From contig JACXWG010000005.1 of the NCBI GenBank assembly GCA_014764605.1, forward strand, positions 1-47,840: 47,840 nt of DNA, read 5' to 3'. The position numbers and the translations under genes were made by a program. This document shows positions 25,476 through 34,949 of the stretch, in pieces; the first letter of the stretch is position 1; the number at the start of each line of letters is the position of its first letter. Source of the DNA: Quinella sp. 1Q5. GTDB lineage: Bacteria; Bacillota; Negativicutes; Selenomonadales; Selenomonadaceae. Below the pieces are notes generated by a model. It made no database searches. It was not told the DNA's origin and saw only the letters and a program-made list of their open reading frames with translations.

Positions 25476-26210
25476 TTGCTTGAGATAAAAGATTTACACG
25501 TTAGCGCGGGCGATAAGGAAATTTTACGCGGGCTTAGCCTACACGTCGGCACGGGTGAAATTCACGTCATCTTAGGGTCGAACGGCTCCGGCAAGTCGAC
25601 GCTGATGAACGTTATCCTTGGGCACCCGAAATATCAAATCACGGGCGGCGAAATTTTTTTTGACGGCGAAGACCTCACGACGTTAAAAACCTTTGAGCGG
25701 GCGCGGCGTGGCATTTTCCTTTCCTTCCAAAACCCAGAGGAAATCCCCGGCATCACCGTCGAGAACATGTTACGAACTGCTAAGCAATCAATCACCGGCG
25801 ACAAGATTAAAGTCCTTGCCTTCCATAAAGAGTTGCTCGCGCTCATGAAGGAACTACAGATTGCGCCCGAATACGCAAGCCGATATATGAACGTCGGATT
25901 CAGCGGCGGCGAAAAGAAACGCAATGAAATTCTCCAGCTCCTCACGCTGAAACCAAAGCTAGCACTCCTAGACGAGACGGACTCTGGGCTTGACGTGGAC
26001 GCCGTGGAAATCGTTTCAAGGGGTGTGGCGAAATTCCATAACGCGGAAAATTCCTGCGTCATCATCACGCACAACGCGCAGATTCTCAAGCACCTGCCCG
26101 TTAATCGTGCGCATATCTTTTTGAACGGGCGGATTGTCCAAAGCGGCGGCGCGGAACTCGTCAATGCGGTTGCTGAACACGGCTACGCACCATTTGAGGT
26201 CGAATCATGA
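25476..26210 (+). CDS. sufC: Fe-S cluster assembly ATPase SufC
   Basis: LEIKDLHVSAGDKEILRGLSLHV...LGSNGSGKSTLMNVILGHPKYQITGGEIFFDGEDL...GFSGGEKKRNEILQLL...LLDETDSGLDVDAV. Confidence 0.95.
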   Translation: MLEIKDLHVSAGDKEILRGLSLHVGTGEIHVILGSNGSGKSTLMNVILGHPKYQITGGEIFFDGEDLTTLKTFERARRGIFLSFQNPEEIPGITVENMLRTAKQSITGDKIKVLAFHKELLALMKELQIAPEYASRYMNVGFSGGEKKRNEILQLLTLKPKLALLDETDSGLDVDAVEIVSRGVAKFHNAENSCVIITHNAQILKHLPVNRAHIFLNGRIVQSGGAELVNAVAEHGYAPFEVES

Positions 26211-27601
26211 AAAACTATATTCAAGACATAGAACGGGCACTTTATGACGTGCGCGACGAGGATAAATCCGTTTACAAATCGGACGCGGGCTTGACGGAAG
26301 AAATTATTCGCGACATATCCAAACGCAAGAACGACCCGCCGTGGATGCTTGAGTTCCGGCTGAAGTCGTTAGAGGTTTATAACAAGCTCGCCTTGCCGAC
26401 GTGGGGACCAGACATCAGCGCGTTAAACATGGACGAGATTGTAACTTACGTCAAGCCGAACGCAAAACAGGTCGATGACTGGTCGCAAGTGCCCGACGAG
26501 ATTAAGCGGACGTTCGACAGGCTCGGAATACCAGATGCGGAAAAAAAATCGCTGGCGGGGGTCGGGGCGCAGTATGATTCGGAGGTCGTCTATCACAGCA
26601 TACAAAAGCGGCTGACTGATTTGGGCGTAGTCTACACCGACATGGAAAAAGCTTTGGTTGAACACGAGGACATAGTTAAGGAATATTTTATGACGCTTGT
26701 CCCGCCGAAGGATCATAAATTTGCGGCGTTGCATGGGGCGGTTTGGTCAGGCGGGAGTTTCGTCTATGTGCCGGCGGGCGTCGACGTTAAGATACCTCTG
26801 CAATCATACTTCCGATTAAACGCGGCGGGGGCTGGGCAATTTGAGCACACGTTGATTATCGTTGAACCAGGCGCAAAGCTCCACTTCATAGAAGGTTGCT
26901 CGGCTCCAAAATACAACGTAACGAACCTTCACGCTGGCTGCGTCGAACTCTTCGTTAAGGAAGGGGCACGCCTCCGCTATTCGACGATAGAGAACTGGTC
27001 GCGCAACATGATGAACTTGAACACCAAACGCGCCCTCGTCGAAAAAGGCGGCTTGATTGAATGGGTTAGCGGCTCGTTCGGCTCGCATGTGTCTATGCTT
27101 TATCCCTGTAGTGTCCTGCACGGCGAAGGCGCAAGGGCTGAGTTTACGGGCGTGACGTTCGCGGGCAAAGGGCAGAACCTCGACACTGGCGCGATTGTGA
27201 TTCATGCGGCTCCGAAGACTTCAGCCAACATAAACACACGGACAATCTCGAAATCGGGCGGCGCGGCTACCTATCGTTCAGCCGTCAAAGTCACTAAGAA
27301 GGCTCCGTTCGCTAAGTGCTCTGTCAACTGCGAATCACTCATGCTAGACGACGAATCCCGTTCGGATACTTTGCCCGTCATGGACATTGAAGGCGACGAG
27401 GCGGACATTGGTCACGAGGCTAAAATTGGTCGCATATCCGAAGAGGCGGTCTTCTACCTAATGGCACGTGGCATATCCGAGGAAGAGGCTCGCGCAATGA
27501 TTGTTCGCGGATTCGTCGAGCCGATTGCCAAAGAGTTGCCGCTTGAATACGCCGTGGAGATGAACAACCTAATCAACTTGGAATTGGAAGGACAGCTATG
27601 A
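26207..27601 (+). CDS. sufB: Fe-S cluster assembly scaffold SufB
   Basis: FRLKSLEVYNKLALPTWGPD...VPPKDHKFAALHGAVWSGGSFVYVPAGVDVKIPLQSYFRLNA...HFIEGCSAP...; HEAKIGRISEEAVFYLMARGISEEEA. Confidence 0.95.
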   Translation: MKNYIQDIERALYDVRDEDKSVYKSDAGLTEEIIRDISKRKNDPPWMLEFRLKSLEVYNKLALPTWGPDISALNMDEIVTYVKPNAKQVDDWSQVPDEIKRTFDRLGIPDAEKKSLAGVGAQYDSEVVYHSIQKRLTDLGVVYTDMEKALVEHEDIVKEYFMTLVPPKDHKFAALHGAVWSGGSFVYVPAGVDVKIPLQSYFRLNAAGAGQFEHTLIIVEPGAKLHFIEGCSAPKYNVTNLHAGCVELFVKEGARLRYSTIENWSRNMMNLNTKRALVEKGGLIEWVSGSFGSHVSMLYPCSVLHGEGARAEFTGVTFAGKGQNLDTGAIVIHAAPKTSANINTRTISKSGGAATYRSAVKVTKKAPFAKCSVNCESLMLDDESRSDTLPVMDIEGDEADIGHEAKIGRISEEAVFYLMARGISEEEARAMIVRGFVEPIAKELPLEYAVEMNNLINLELEGQL

Positions 27602-28875
27602 AAAAGATTTTACCGCTAACACACGGACTGCACAGAGTCATTGAGGTTCCTGGCGATAAGTCAATCTCCCATCGTGCAATCATCTTGTCGAGTCTAGGGA
27701 ATAGCCCCGTTGAAGTCACGAACTTTTTAGCAGGCGCGGATTGCCTCTCTACCGTTGCTTGCATGAAAGCCCTTGGCGCAAAGGTTGAACGGACTGACGG
27801 ACGGATTTTAATCACGGGGCAAGGACTGCATGAACCAGAAAATATTTTGGACGCGGGCAACTCCGGCACGACGCTACGATTGCTAATGGGGTTGCTTGCG
27901 CCGCAGAAATTCCTAACGACGTTCACGGGCGACGACTCACTAAGGCAACGACCTATGGCAAGAGTGATTAAGCCGCTAAGTCAAATGGGCGCGGCAATTG
28001 TCGGACGCAACCTCAACCGCAACTTGCCTATAACAATCCTACCCACATCGAAGAAACTTCACGGCATAACCTACGCCATGCCAGTTGCCTCCGCGCAAGT
28101 CAAATCGGCTATCCTCTTGGCGGGGCTTTACGCTGACTCTTCAACGACAATCATCGAACCTTATCCGAGCCGTGACCATACAGAAAAAATGTTATCGGCT
28201 TTCGGGGCGCGGCTTGAACGTTCAGGCAACGCGATAAAGATTTTCCCGAACGACAAGCTCACGGCTCCCGATAAAATTTCCGTGCCAGGCGATATATCTT
28301 CTGCGGCGTATTGGATTGTTTTGGCGACGATTAAGGGCGGCTCGGACGTGACGATAAAAAATGTTGGCGTAAACGAGACGCGCACTGGGATTATCGACGT
28401 GCTAAGGCGTATGGGCGCGAAGATTGAACTTGTCAACGAACGGACTTCGGGCGGCGAGCTTGCGGCTGATTTAAAAGTTGTCGCGTCTAAGCTTCGGGGC
28501 GTCGAGTTCGGCGGAGAGATTATCCCGCGCCTGATTGACGAGATACCCGCGTTGGCAGTTGCCGCCGCCTTCGCTGAGGGCACGACGATTATCCGCGACG
28601 TCGGCGAACTGCGCGTCAAGGAAACGGACAGGCTCGCGGCGATTGTCGAGGAGTTCAATAAAATATCGCCCGCCACCTTCGAGGCAACGGACGACACTTT
28701 GATTATTCACGGTGGACAAGAGAAGTTATCTGCCGAATGCAAGACACGCGCTGATCATCGTATAGCAATGTCGCTAGCGGTCTTCGGCGCGGCGGCTAAG
28801 GGCGTGACCCTTGACGACGCCGACTGCGTGAACATCTCCTATCCGAATTTCTTTGACACGTTGGCGGGGGTCTAG
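27598..28875 (+). CDS. aroA: 3-phosphoshikimate 1-carboxyvinyltransferase (EPSP synthase)
   Basis: PGDKSISHRAIILSSL...LDAGNSGTTLRLLMGLL...DDSLRQRPMARV...VKETDRLAAI. Confidence 0.95.
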   Translation: MKKILPLTHGLHRVIEVPGDKSISHRAIILSSLGNSPVEVTNFLAGADCLSTVACMKALGAKVERTDGRILITGQGLHEPENILDAGNSGTTLRLLMGLLAPQKFLTTFTGDDSLRQRPMARVIKPLSQMGAAIVGRNLNRNLPITILPTSKKLHGITYAMPVASAQVKSAILLAGLYADSSTTIIEPYPSRDHTEKMLSAFGARLERSGNAIKIFPNDKLTAPDKISVPGDISSAAYWIVLATIKGGSDVTIKNVGVNETRTGIIDVLRRMGAKIELVNERTSGGELAADLKVVASKLRGVEFGGEIIPRLIDEIPALAVAAAFAEGTTIIRDVGELRVKETDRLAAIVEEFNKISPATFEATDDTLIIHGGQEKLSAECKTRADHRIAMSLAVFGAAAKGVTLDDADCVNISYPNFFDTLAGV

Positions 28876-29333
28876 TCTTTATCTATCTTCATGCCCGCCG
28901 CCTCAAGCAATTTGCCGTACTTGTCGAGGCGCGTCTCCAATTGGCTACGTTCTTGCTGATATTTCGCCTTGTCGGACGCGCTGAGTTCGTTGGTTACGTT
29001 ATCGGACATAAGGACGGCGGTCGCCATTAACGAGCGGCACATTTCGATAAGTGCCTGCTTAACGTCGGGAGCGGTGTTCACCTGTTTTAAAAGTTCGAGC
29101 TCTGCTTTTTCTTCGGGCGTGCCGTCCTTGTTGATGTCTACGCCGTCCATAATCTCCAGGTAGTTGTCGATGAGGTATTTGTTCTGCGCGGCTTCGTCCA
29201 TTTGCACGTATTGTCGAAGTTGCGGCTCCTTAGCCTGAATCGCGTTGTCAACGACTTTGTAGCTGCCGTAAATCGTGAACGCTCCGATAATTGCCAAAAT
29301 CACCAAGATTACCAGTAAAATTTTCTTCCACAT
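28872..29333 (-). CDS. Hypothetical membrane-anchored protein
   Basis: MWKKILLVILVILAIIGAFTIYGSYKV TM segment, then an acidic helical region. ATG at 29333. Confidence 0.65.
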   Translation of the reverse strand: MWKKILLVILVILAIIGAFTIYGSYKVVDNAIQAKEPQLRQYVQMDEAAQNKYLIDNYLEIMDGVDINKDGTPEEKAELELLKQVNTAPDVKQALIEMCRSLMATAVLMSDNVTNELSASDKAKYQQERSQLETRLDKYGKLLEAAGMKIDKD

Positions 29334-29337
29334 ATTA

Positions 29338-31029
29338 TCAGCCTCCAATAGTCCTTAATGAGTAATTGCCTGCGCCGTCCAAGTTCAACTCCACGTCGTG
29401 CAACTTAAACAGCGTCGACCGATGACCCACGCTAACGACTGTCGCCTTTGGTAGCTGTTCGCGGAGGAGTTCATACATCTCCAGTTCGCGTGGCTCGTCG
29501 AGTGCGCTCGTTGCCTCGTCAAGGAAAATATAATCGGGCGCAGTCAGCAGGACACGTGCAAAGGCTAAGCGTTGCTGTTCGCCGAGGGAAAGTATTCGGC
29601 TCCAATCGTCAGCGTCGTCGAGCTTATCGACCAAGGCGGGCAAGTCAACAAGTCGCAACGTCCGCTTGAGTTTGTCGTCGGGTGGCGAGTCCTTCTCGGC
29701 GGCGGGATAGATTAATGCGCGGCGGAGCGTCCCCAACGGCAGATACGGTTTCTGCGGTAAGAACATAGCACGGGCGTTCGGCGGCAATGAAATTTCCCCA
29801 GACGCATAGGCCCATATCCCCGCCAGCGTCCTTAGCAACGTCGACTTGCCGCAACCTGAGGAACCAGTCACGAGCAAGGCTTTGGCGTTCTGCAACTGCA
29901 AGGAAAGTTTATTCAACAGTGCACGTCCTGTCGGCAGTGAAACATTCAAGGCGGAAATTTTTAATTCGGGAGCCGTCGCAGTCGTGACTTTGCTTTGAAT
30001 AGTCTTAGCCTCGTTCATGTGTTCGGTAAAGCCTGCAAGACGATTGATGACGGCGGCGAGGCTTGCTAACGTATCGTAGGAATCAACAAAGAAACTCAAC
30101 GCATCCTGCACACGTCCGAAAGCCGATGATATTTGCATAAGCCCGCCAAGCTGAATTTCCTTAGCAAAGTATCTGGGAGCCGCCATTAAAAGCGGAACGA
30201 TGACTGCAAGTTGAGCGTAGCCGTTCACGTAGAAATTAAGGTGCTTAGTCTTCTTCATGAGTTGCCAATAATTTTTTATGACGTTGGAGAACTTTAGGTT
30301 AAAGCCTTCGCGCTCTGACGCCTCGCCACGGTAAAAGGCAATACTCTCGGCATTCTCCCTAACACGCATCATGCTGAAACGGAAATCCGCTTCGTACTTC
30401 TGCTGGTCGAAGTTCAAATCGATTAGCCGCCGCCCGACCTTATGCGCGAAGAAAGTTCCCAATCCCGAATACATGAACGAGAACCAGAACATGTAACCAG
30501 GAATCACTAGCCCGGCGATTGTGATTGAGCCGGACAGCTCCCAAAGCACCACGCCGAATGCCGCAAGGGTCGTTAGTTGCTTGAGGAACCCGATTAGCAG
30601 TGCAAGCGACAAGTTGACGAATTGCCCGATGTCCTCCGAAATACGCTGGTCGGGGTTGTCGGTTGCGTCCTGCAGTCGATAATACGTTTGCCCGCTGAGC
30701 CACTCGCTTAAGTAATTGTTTGTCATCCACGTTCGCCATTTGATTTGGAGCATTTGCCGCAGATACACCGCGTAAACCGCAATGATTATGTAAACGAACG
30801 CAATCGCACTGAATTGACCAATCAGCGGCCAAAAGCTTTCCGCCTCGTAATTCTGCAGGGCGTTGTAAAATGTGTTGTACCACTCGTTGAGCTTGACTAG
30901 CAGATAGACCATCGCGAAGTTCATAGCAATGACGACCGCCAACAGCCCGCGTGCCTTCCACTTGTCCTCACTAGACCAATAACCTTTGAACAGTGACCAG
31001 AAGCCGCGAAGTAATTTTTTCGTTTCCAA
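29338..31029 (-). CDS. YddA/SbmA-like ABC transporter, fused permease-ATPase
   Basis: NEWYNTFYNALQNYEAESFWPLI...WRTWMTNNYLSEWL...YRLQDATDNPDQRISEDI; Walker A GSSGCGKSTLLRTLAGIW; SLGEQQRLAFARVLLTAPDYIFLDEATSALDE. TTG start at 31029 with GGGAGG. Confidence 0.88.
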   Translation of the reverse strand: METKKLLRGFWSLFKGYWSSEDKWKARGLLAVVIAMNFAMVYLLVKLNEWYNTFYNALQNYEAESFWPLIGQFSAIAFVYIIIAVYAVYLRQMLQIKWRTWMTNNYLSEWLSGQTYYRLQDATDNPDQRISEDIGQFVNLSLALLIGFLKQLTTLAAFGVVLWELSGSITIAGLVIPGYMFWFSFMYSGLGTFFAHKVGRRLIDLNFDQQKYEADFRFSMMRVRENAESIAFYRGEASEREGFNLKFSNVIKNYWQLMKKTKHLNFYVNGYAQLAVIVPLLMAAPRYFAKEIQLGGLMQISSAFGRVQDALSFFVDSYDTLASLAAVINRLAGFTEHMNEAKTIQSKVTTATAPELKISALNVSLPTGRALLNKLSLQLQNAKALLVTGSSGCGKSTLLRTLAGIWAYASGEISLPPNARAMFLPQKPYLPLGTLRRALIYPAAEKDSPPDDKLKRTLRLVDLPALVDKLDDADDWSRILSLGEQQRLAFARVLLTAPDYIFLDEATSALDEPRELEMYELLREQLPKATVVSVGHRSTLFKLHDVELNLDGAGNYSLRTIGG

Positions 31030-31090
31030 AGTGCAAAACCTCCCGCACGCAAGTATAATCAGCACGCCTGAACTTTGCAAGCCGTGAAAT

Positions 31091-31119
31091 TTGACTTAGA
31101 AAATAGAATCGAGTATATT
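31091..31119 (+). promoter_or_regulatory. Putative promoter of gmd cassette
   Basis: TTGACT, 17 bp, TATATT. Confidence 0.6.
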
Positions 31120-31146
31120 AAGCGAAAAAATCACGGAGGCTAATTC

Positions 31147-32163
31147 ATGAAGAGCGCAATTATCACGGGCGTCACGGGGCAAGACGGCTCCTATCTTGCG
31201 GAGCTGTTGTTGTCGAAGGGCTACGAGGTTCATGGGTTGATTCGTCGGCACTCCACGCCCTGCAACGACCGCATTGCTCACATTGACGACACGAACTTCT
31301 TTCTGCATTATGGCGACTTAACTGACTCGTCTGGGCTAAACAATCTGATTCGCACTGTTCAGCCCGACGAAGTTTATAATTTGGCGGCTCAATCGCACGT
31401 GGGAATATCGTTCGAGGTTCCCGAATACACAGCAGAAGCGACTGGCGTCGGCACGATTAAATTGTTGGAGGCAATCCGGCAGAACAAAATCGACACGAAG
31501 TTTTATCAAGCGTCCACCTCTGAACTTTTCGGCGGACTGCCTGGCACAGCTCCCCAATCAGAGGCAACGCCTTTCCACCCGCGCAGTCCTTACGCCGCCG
31601 CCAAGCTTTATTCCTACTGGATAACCGTCAACTATCGCGAGGCTTATGACATGTTCGCTTGCAATGGGATCCTGTTCAATCACGAGTCACCTAGGCGCGG
31701 CGTGGATTTCGTTACTAGAAAGATTACAATCGCCATTGCAAAGATTATGGCGGGCAAGCAGGACAAGTTATCGCTCGGCAACATGGACGCCAAACGCGAT
31801 TGGGGCTTTGCTAAAGATTACGTCGAGGGGCAATGGCTTATCCTTCAGCAAGACAAGCCTGATGACTTTGTTTTAGCGACGGGCGAGACTCACACTGTCC
31901 GCGAATTCGTGGAGGCAGCGTTTAGTGAAGTCGGCGTTAATATCGTCTGGAAGGGTGCGGGCATTGAGGAAAAAGGCTACTGCGCCAAAACTGGCAAACT
32001 TCTTGTCGACGTTAATCCGAAGTATTTCCGTCCCGCCGAAGTCGATTTGCTCTTGGGTGACCCGACTAAGGCTCAACGCGTGCTCGGCTGGCAACGCAAA
32101 GTCTCCTTCCGCGAGCTTGTTAAGATTATGATTGAGGCGGACTTAAAAGTTTATGGGAGATAA
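31147..32163 (+). CDS. gmd: GDP-mannose 4,6-dehydratase
   Basis: [33 protein letters not shown]...[15 protein letters not shown]...QASTSELFG...[13 protein letters not shown]...[16 protein letters not shown]. Confidence 0.96.
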   Translation: MKSAIITGVTGQDGSYLAELLLSKGYEVHGLIRRHSTPCNDRIAHIDDTNFFLHYGDLTDSSGLNNLIRTVQPDEVYNLAAQSHVGISFEVPEYTAEATGVGTIKLLEAIRQNKIDTKFYQASTSELFGGLPGTAPQSEATPFHPRSPYAAAKLYSYWITVNYREAYDMFACNGILFNHESPRRGVDFVTRKITIAIAKIMAGKQDKLSLGNMDAKRDWGFAKDYVEGQWLILQQDKPDDFVLATGETHTVREFVEAAFSEVGVNIVWKGAGIEEKGYCAKTGKLLVDVNPKYFRPAEVDLLLGDPTKAQRVLGWQRKVSFRELVKIMIEADLKVYGR

Positions 32164-32166
32164 TGC

Positions 32167-33447
32167 ATGAGAAACTTAGAGATTTTAATTTGGCTCCCTG
32201 ATAAAGATGCCGAATCTTTGAATCAAACACTTAGTATCCTTGATTCGCGTTACGGCATTGAACGCTTTGACATCGTTGGCGTAGTCGGAGAAAGTGAGGT
32301 ATTTTTTCAAGGTAAAAACCTGAATAACATTCCTTTGGAAAGCGTGCCTAACATTTCCTTCGATTATGTCATCGTCAGCGAGAATATCCGCAAGTTATCA
32401 GATTTATCAATTTCTGCCCGTATCATACAAAGAAGAAAAAAATTTCTTGCCGAACAGATTGGAATTTCGAGTGAGTCCGTCGTATTTGATTTTGAAATTT
32501 ATAATAAGTGGTTTAGTTTCCCGAAAGTCTGCTTGGTTATTATGTTCAATCACAGATACGACCAGAACCTGCCGTTGCTCCAGAAGATTTACGGCAAGAG
32601 ATTTTCTGAGATAAGATTTTTAGTACCTTTCTATGACGGTTCGGACGCTGACGTTATTCCCGTTTACGAGTCGTCGTGGCAATTCCAAGGCTTTTTTATT
32701 CAGGCTTATGAGAAATTGAAAAATATTCCGTGCACGCATTATCTGTTCGTTGGTGATGATTTGATTCTCCACCCCGGCTTCAACGATACAAATTTTATCA
32801 CCCAAATGAATATCCAAAACAAAAAGTTCTTAATCACACATTTTTATCAGCTTAATTTGCCAAACCGTTTTCGGTGGAATCATACAGGAGGTTCTTCAAA
32901 ACCATTTTATGACAAGTCTACTGTGTGGAGAAATTCCCTTTACACTTATGATGAGGCAATGGCTAAATTTAAAGATTTTTTCGGTGTGGAATATAAGGAA
33001 GTCTACGATAAAGATTTTTTCGGCGATCCAAATAATCCCAGTGGTAACATGCTTGGTCGCTGGAACAACGCCGAAGAGCATTCCAAAGTTGTAGCTGAAT
33101 TTATAAAAAGCAATGGCGGTTCGACAAAAATTCCTTATCCCATGGCAGGCGGATATTCTGATATTTTTTGCGTAGACAAAGGAAGCTTGTTTGAGTTCTC
33201 AAGACTATGTGGGATATTTTCTGCGATGAATATGTTCGTGGAAATTGCGATACCGACGGTAGCGGTTCTGACATTTAAAAAAGACGAGGTACAATTCTTT
33301 CCGTTTGGTTCCGCTAAGGTATTGTGGGGCAAAGACCGCACCGACTTTGAAAACAAGTATGACAAAGACTTTAATCGGCTTTACAACGAATGGGAAGAAA
33401 ATATTTTGTATGTTCATCCCGTCAAGTTGTCGCGCTGGAAAGTATGA
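32167..33447 (+). CDS. Uncharacterised protein, possibly glycosyltransferase-like
   Basis: Long ORF between gmd and a mutase-like gene; THYLFVGDDLILHPGFND resembles a DXD-type acidic motif, but no family confidently recognised. Confidence 0.55.
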   Translation: MRNLEILIWLPDKDAESLNQTLSILDSRYGIERFDIVGVVGESEVFFQGKNLNNIPLESVPNISFDYVIVSENIRKLSDLSISARIIQRRKKFLAEQIGISSESVVFDFEIYNKWFSFPKVCLVIMFNHRYDQNLPLLQKIYGKRFSEIRFLVPFYDGSDADVIPVYESSWQFQGFFIQAYEKLKNIPCTHYLFVGDDLILHPGFNDTNFITQMNIQNKKFLITHFYQLNLPNRFRWNHTGGSSKPFYDKSTVWRNSLYTYDEAMAKFKDFFGVEYKEVYDKDFFGDPNNPSGNMLGRWNNAEEHSKVVAEFIKSNGGSTKIPYPMAGGYSDIFCVDKGSLFEFSRLCGIFSAMNMFVEIAIPTVAVLTFKKDEVQFFPFGSAKVLWGKDRTDFENKYDKDFNRLYNEWEENILYVHPVKLSRWKV

Positions 33448-33456
33448 GGTACTGCG

Positions 33457-34659
33457 ATGAAATATCTGATTTTGGGTTCAGGCGTTGCTGGTCTGACTTT
33501 CGCAAACTGTTTGAAGAAACGCGGCAAAGATTCTTTCTTGCTCCTTGAAAAAAACGACGAGGCAGGTGGCTTGTGTCGTTCTTTTTATTGCGATGATACG
33601 CCCATTGATATTGGCGGCGGACATTTCTTGGACGTTCGTCGTCCGCATGTTGTCAAATTTCTTTTCGAGTTTATGCCAGAGAGCGAGTGGAATAAATACG
33701 TTCGTGATTCGCGAATAGAGTTGGACGATATAACCACAAGTCATCCGCTTGAGGCAAACATATGGCAATTCCCGCTTGAAAAGCAGGTGGAGTATCTCGA
33801 ATCGATTGCTAAAGCTGGTTGCAACAGCGGAGAGAAGATGCCGGAAAAGTTCATTGATTGGATTCGTTGGAAGCTTGGCGACAAAATCGCCGAAGAATAT
33901 ATGATTCCCTACAATAAAAAGGTATTTGGCGAAAACCTCAACGAGCTTGGGACATATTGGTTGGAAAAATTGCCGAGTGTGAGCTTTAGGGAAACGCTTT
34001 TATCTTGTTTAAGTAAGAAGGCATATGGCAAGCAACCGGGTCATGCGGAGTTCTATTATCCGAAAAAGTTTGGTTACGGCGAAGTCTGGCTGCGAATGGC
34101 GCAAAACATTTCAAAGCACGTTGAATACGGCAAAAAGGTTGTCGAGATTGATTTCAACACAAACACGGTTACGACTTCTGACGGCGGCAAATATACAGCC
34201 GAGAAAATCATTGTAACTATTCCGTGGCGCGAATTTAATAATCTACACGGAATGCCGAAGGAAATAGCTGACGACGTGCAAAAGCTAAAGCATACTGCTG
34301 TTCAGATAAAATATTTCCCGGAAAATCTCGCGGCGCAATCTCAATGGACGTACTTTGCTAATCCTGCTCTTTCCTATCATAGAATTGTTTATCAGCACAA
34401 TATCAACGACAAATGGAATGGCTACTGGACTGAGACGCGAGCCGAGAGGGTCGAAGGCGTCTTGCACGACGGGAAGACGACTTTTATAAACGAGTATGCT
34501 TATCCGCTGAACACTATCGAGAAGCCAAAGATTATGGAAAGGTTGCTTGCGTGGTGCCGCGAAAGGAATGTTTACGGACTTGGCAGATGGGGCGAGCATA
34601 GTCATTACAATTCGGATTTGACGGCGGAGCTTGCTATGTCGCTTGCCGAAAAGCTTTGA
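33457..34659 (+). CDS. FAD-dependent amine-oxidase/UDP-galactopyranose-mutase-like protein
   Basis: MKYLILGSGVAGLTFANCLKKRGKDSFLLLEKNDEAGGLCRSF...DIGGGHFLDVRRPHV; C-terminal VYGLGRWGEHSHYNSDLTAELAMSLAEKL. Confidence 0.75.
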   Translation: MKYLILGSGVAGLTFANCLKKRGKDSFLLLEKNDEAGGLCRSFYCDDTPIDIGGGHFLDVRRPHVVKFLFEFMPESEWNKYVRDSRIELDDITTSHPLEANIWQFPLEKQVEYLESIAKAGCNSGEKMPEKFIDWIRWKLGDKIAEEYMIPYNKKVFGENLNELGTYWLEKLPSVSFRETLLSCLSKKAYGKQPGHAEFYYPKKFGYGEVWLRMAQNISKHVEYGKKVVEIDFNTNTVTTSDGGKYTAEKIIVTIPWREFNNLHGMPKEIADDVQKLKHTAVQIKYFPENLAAQSQWTYFANPALSYHRIVYQHNINDKWNGYWTETRAERVEGVLHDGKTTFINEYAYPLNTIEKPKIMERLLAWCRERNVYGLGRWGEHSHYNSDLTAELAMSLAEKL

Positions 34660-34686
34660 TTAAAATATTTTGTAGGAGATGATGTC

Positions 34687-34944
34687 TTGGATTTGTACGA
34701 TAAACTCGACGCGCTAGTAAAGAAGGATGAAGAACTCCACGCGCTCGGCGATAAGTTTGTCGCACTTGATGACGAAAAAAATCCTGTTCAATCCTATTGC
34801 ATGGAGCAAGCCCTGCTTGAGCTGGCGGACGAGCTTGAAAACATATCGGATACTTTCACTGACGAGGAGCGCAAGGAGATTATTAACGCGCTTGATTATG
34901 ATGAGTACGTCGAGATTCAAAAATTGATTGACGAAGCGAGGTAA
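34687..34944 (+). CDS. Hypothetical acidic 85-aa protein
   Basis: Intact ORF between the cassette and alaS; TTG start. Confidence 0.55.
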   Translation: MDLYDKLDALVKKDEELHALGDKFVALDDEKNPVQSYCMEQALLELADELENISDTFTDEERKEIINALDYDEYVEIQKLIDEAR

Positions 34945-34949
34945 CAGAT

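Noticed and set aside
28161-28697. 178-aa minus-strand ORF
   Set aside because: Antisense shadow of aroA with Ser-rich composition.
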